Of a stretch of 33,032 nucleotides of DNA, positions 31,844 through 33,032 are shown piece after piece (the stretch's first letter is position 1; every line of letters begins with the position of its first letter). The stretch lies in NCBI GenBank assembly GCA_012840395.1, contig DULL01000100.1:1-33032 (forward strand). The letters run 5' to 3'. Below the pieces are notes generated by a model, which saw only the letters and a program-made list of their open reading frames with translations, searched no databases and was not told the origin of the DNA. A program made the position numbers and the translations under genes. The stretch comes from Clostridiaceae bacterium. Its GTDB lineage: Bacteria; Bacillota; Clostridia; Acetivibrionales; DULL01.

Positions 31844-31946
31844 ATCGTTAAACAGATAAACAATAATATAAATAGCACAATACAATATTTATGTCAATAC
31901 AAAAAATAAAAATATATTAAATAATTTAAATTGAGTGAATATTGAC

Positions 31947-32047
31947 GATTTCGTGAAATCAAGAAACTCTGAAATGGTTGAAAACATTGGATTTGCCGTT
32001 CAGGGATTCAATGGGGGGGGACCTTGCAATCCCCCACTTAAAAGGTC
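31947..32047. promoter_or_regulatory. Intergenic hairpins after glpK, including two mutually exclusive stems
   Basis: No gene is seen between 31786 and 32068. GATTTC-GT-GAAATC forms a small hairpin (31947-31960). Further on, TGGGGG (32012-32017, in a G8 run) pairs with CCCCCA (32031-32036), while GACCTT (32020-32025) pairs with AAGGTC (32042-32047); the stems interlock and exclude each other. There is no T tract for a standard terminator. Confidence 0.4.
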
Positions 32048-32068
32048 GTTATAATAATTTACATCAAC

Positions 32069-32935
<867 letters not shown>

Positions 32936-33032
32936 TCATTTTCCTTGCAGTAAGAATTTGTCAATATTTTTATGCTTAGCTTGAGCCTACTTACCGCATT
33001 TATTCCACGGTTCCCTTGACAACGAGCCTCTA
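32936..33032. other. Unassigned sequence replacing the 5' half of glpK
   Basis: This stretch shows no similarity to glycerol kinase and has stops in the glpK frame. It carries TTGACA on the minus strand (about 32957-32962), as in promoter regions or element ends. It may be the end of an insertion element that continues outside the window. Confidence 0.35.

Overview
The window looks like chromosomal DNA of a low-GC Gram-positive anaerobe of the class Clostridia. Evidence: AT-rich sequence, strong AGGAGG-type ribosome binding sites, frequent GTG and TTG starts, a VanRS-type two-component pair, a pyrrolysine-free MttB-family methyltransferase, type II pantothenate kinase, and a YesM-like sensor. 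The genus is not determined. Gene calls rest on motif and family recognition by eye, without database searches.

Region 1 (1-4310) is a decay zone. It holds an unrecognised partial gene behind a palindromic promoter, a truncated GNAT gene, a D,D-carboxypeptidase remnant that lost its middle, a VanS-like kinase with an apparent 1-nt frameshift near its start, an intact VanR-like regulator, and a PAP2-like fragment with an in-frame TAG. Two diverged direct copies of a ~125-bp repeat (505-627 and 3634-3759) bracket the GNAT/carboxypeptidase/vanRS block.

Region 2 (4311-11257) is mostly housekeeping: an SDR oxidoreductase and an HD-domain protein, proA, an IS200-like Y1 transposase that has lost both histidines of its HUH motif, and carB (without carA) with an unusual interdomain linker.

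Region 3 (11282-21131) is a putative catabolic island: two AraC-type regulators, an MttB-family methyltransferase, a Gfo/Idh/MocA oxidoreductase, a class III (GSA-aminomutase-like) aminotransferase, a cytoplasmic BNR/sialidase-fold protein, a sensor stub that kept its extracytoplasmic domain and HAMP but lost its kinase, and a DapA/NanA-family lyase. Shared TATTGGTCA-type boxes lie in front of the aminotransferase and the lyase, suggesting co-regulation. The substrate is unknown; no corrinoid protein or transporter is present in the window. This is the best candidate for an undescribed system.

Region 4 (21314-27353) holds potassium uptake genes trkA-trkH ending in a 12-bp minisatellite, a ~500-bp intergenic gap with a possible 13-codon leader ORF, an OPT-family transporter and a type II pantothenate kinase.

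Region 5 (27354-33032) holds a REP-like inverted-repeat cluster, a polyamine ABC operon (XRE-cupin regulator-potA-potB-potC-potD) with a palindromic operator, and a glycerol kinase gene truncated at its 5' end inside the window.

Two themes recur. A REP-like family (consensus near GGAAGCAGAAGAACCGTCCC) occurs at three intergenic sites. Short tandem duplications sit on or just after stop codons at carB, the dapA-like gene, trkH and the OPT gene.
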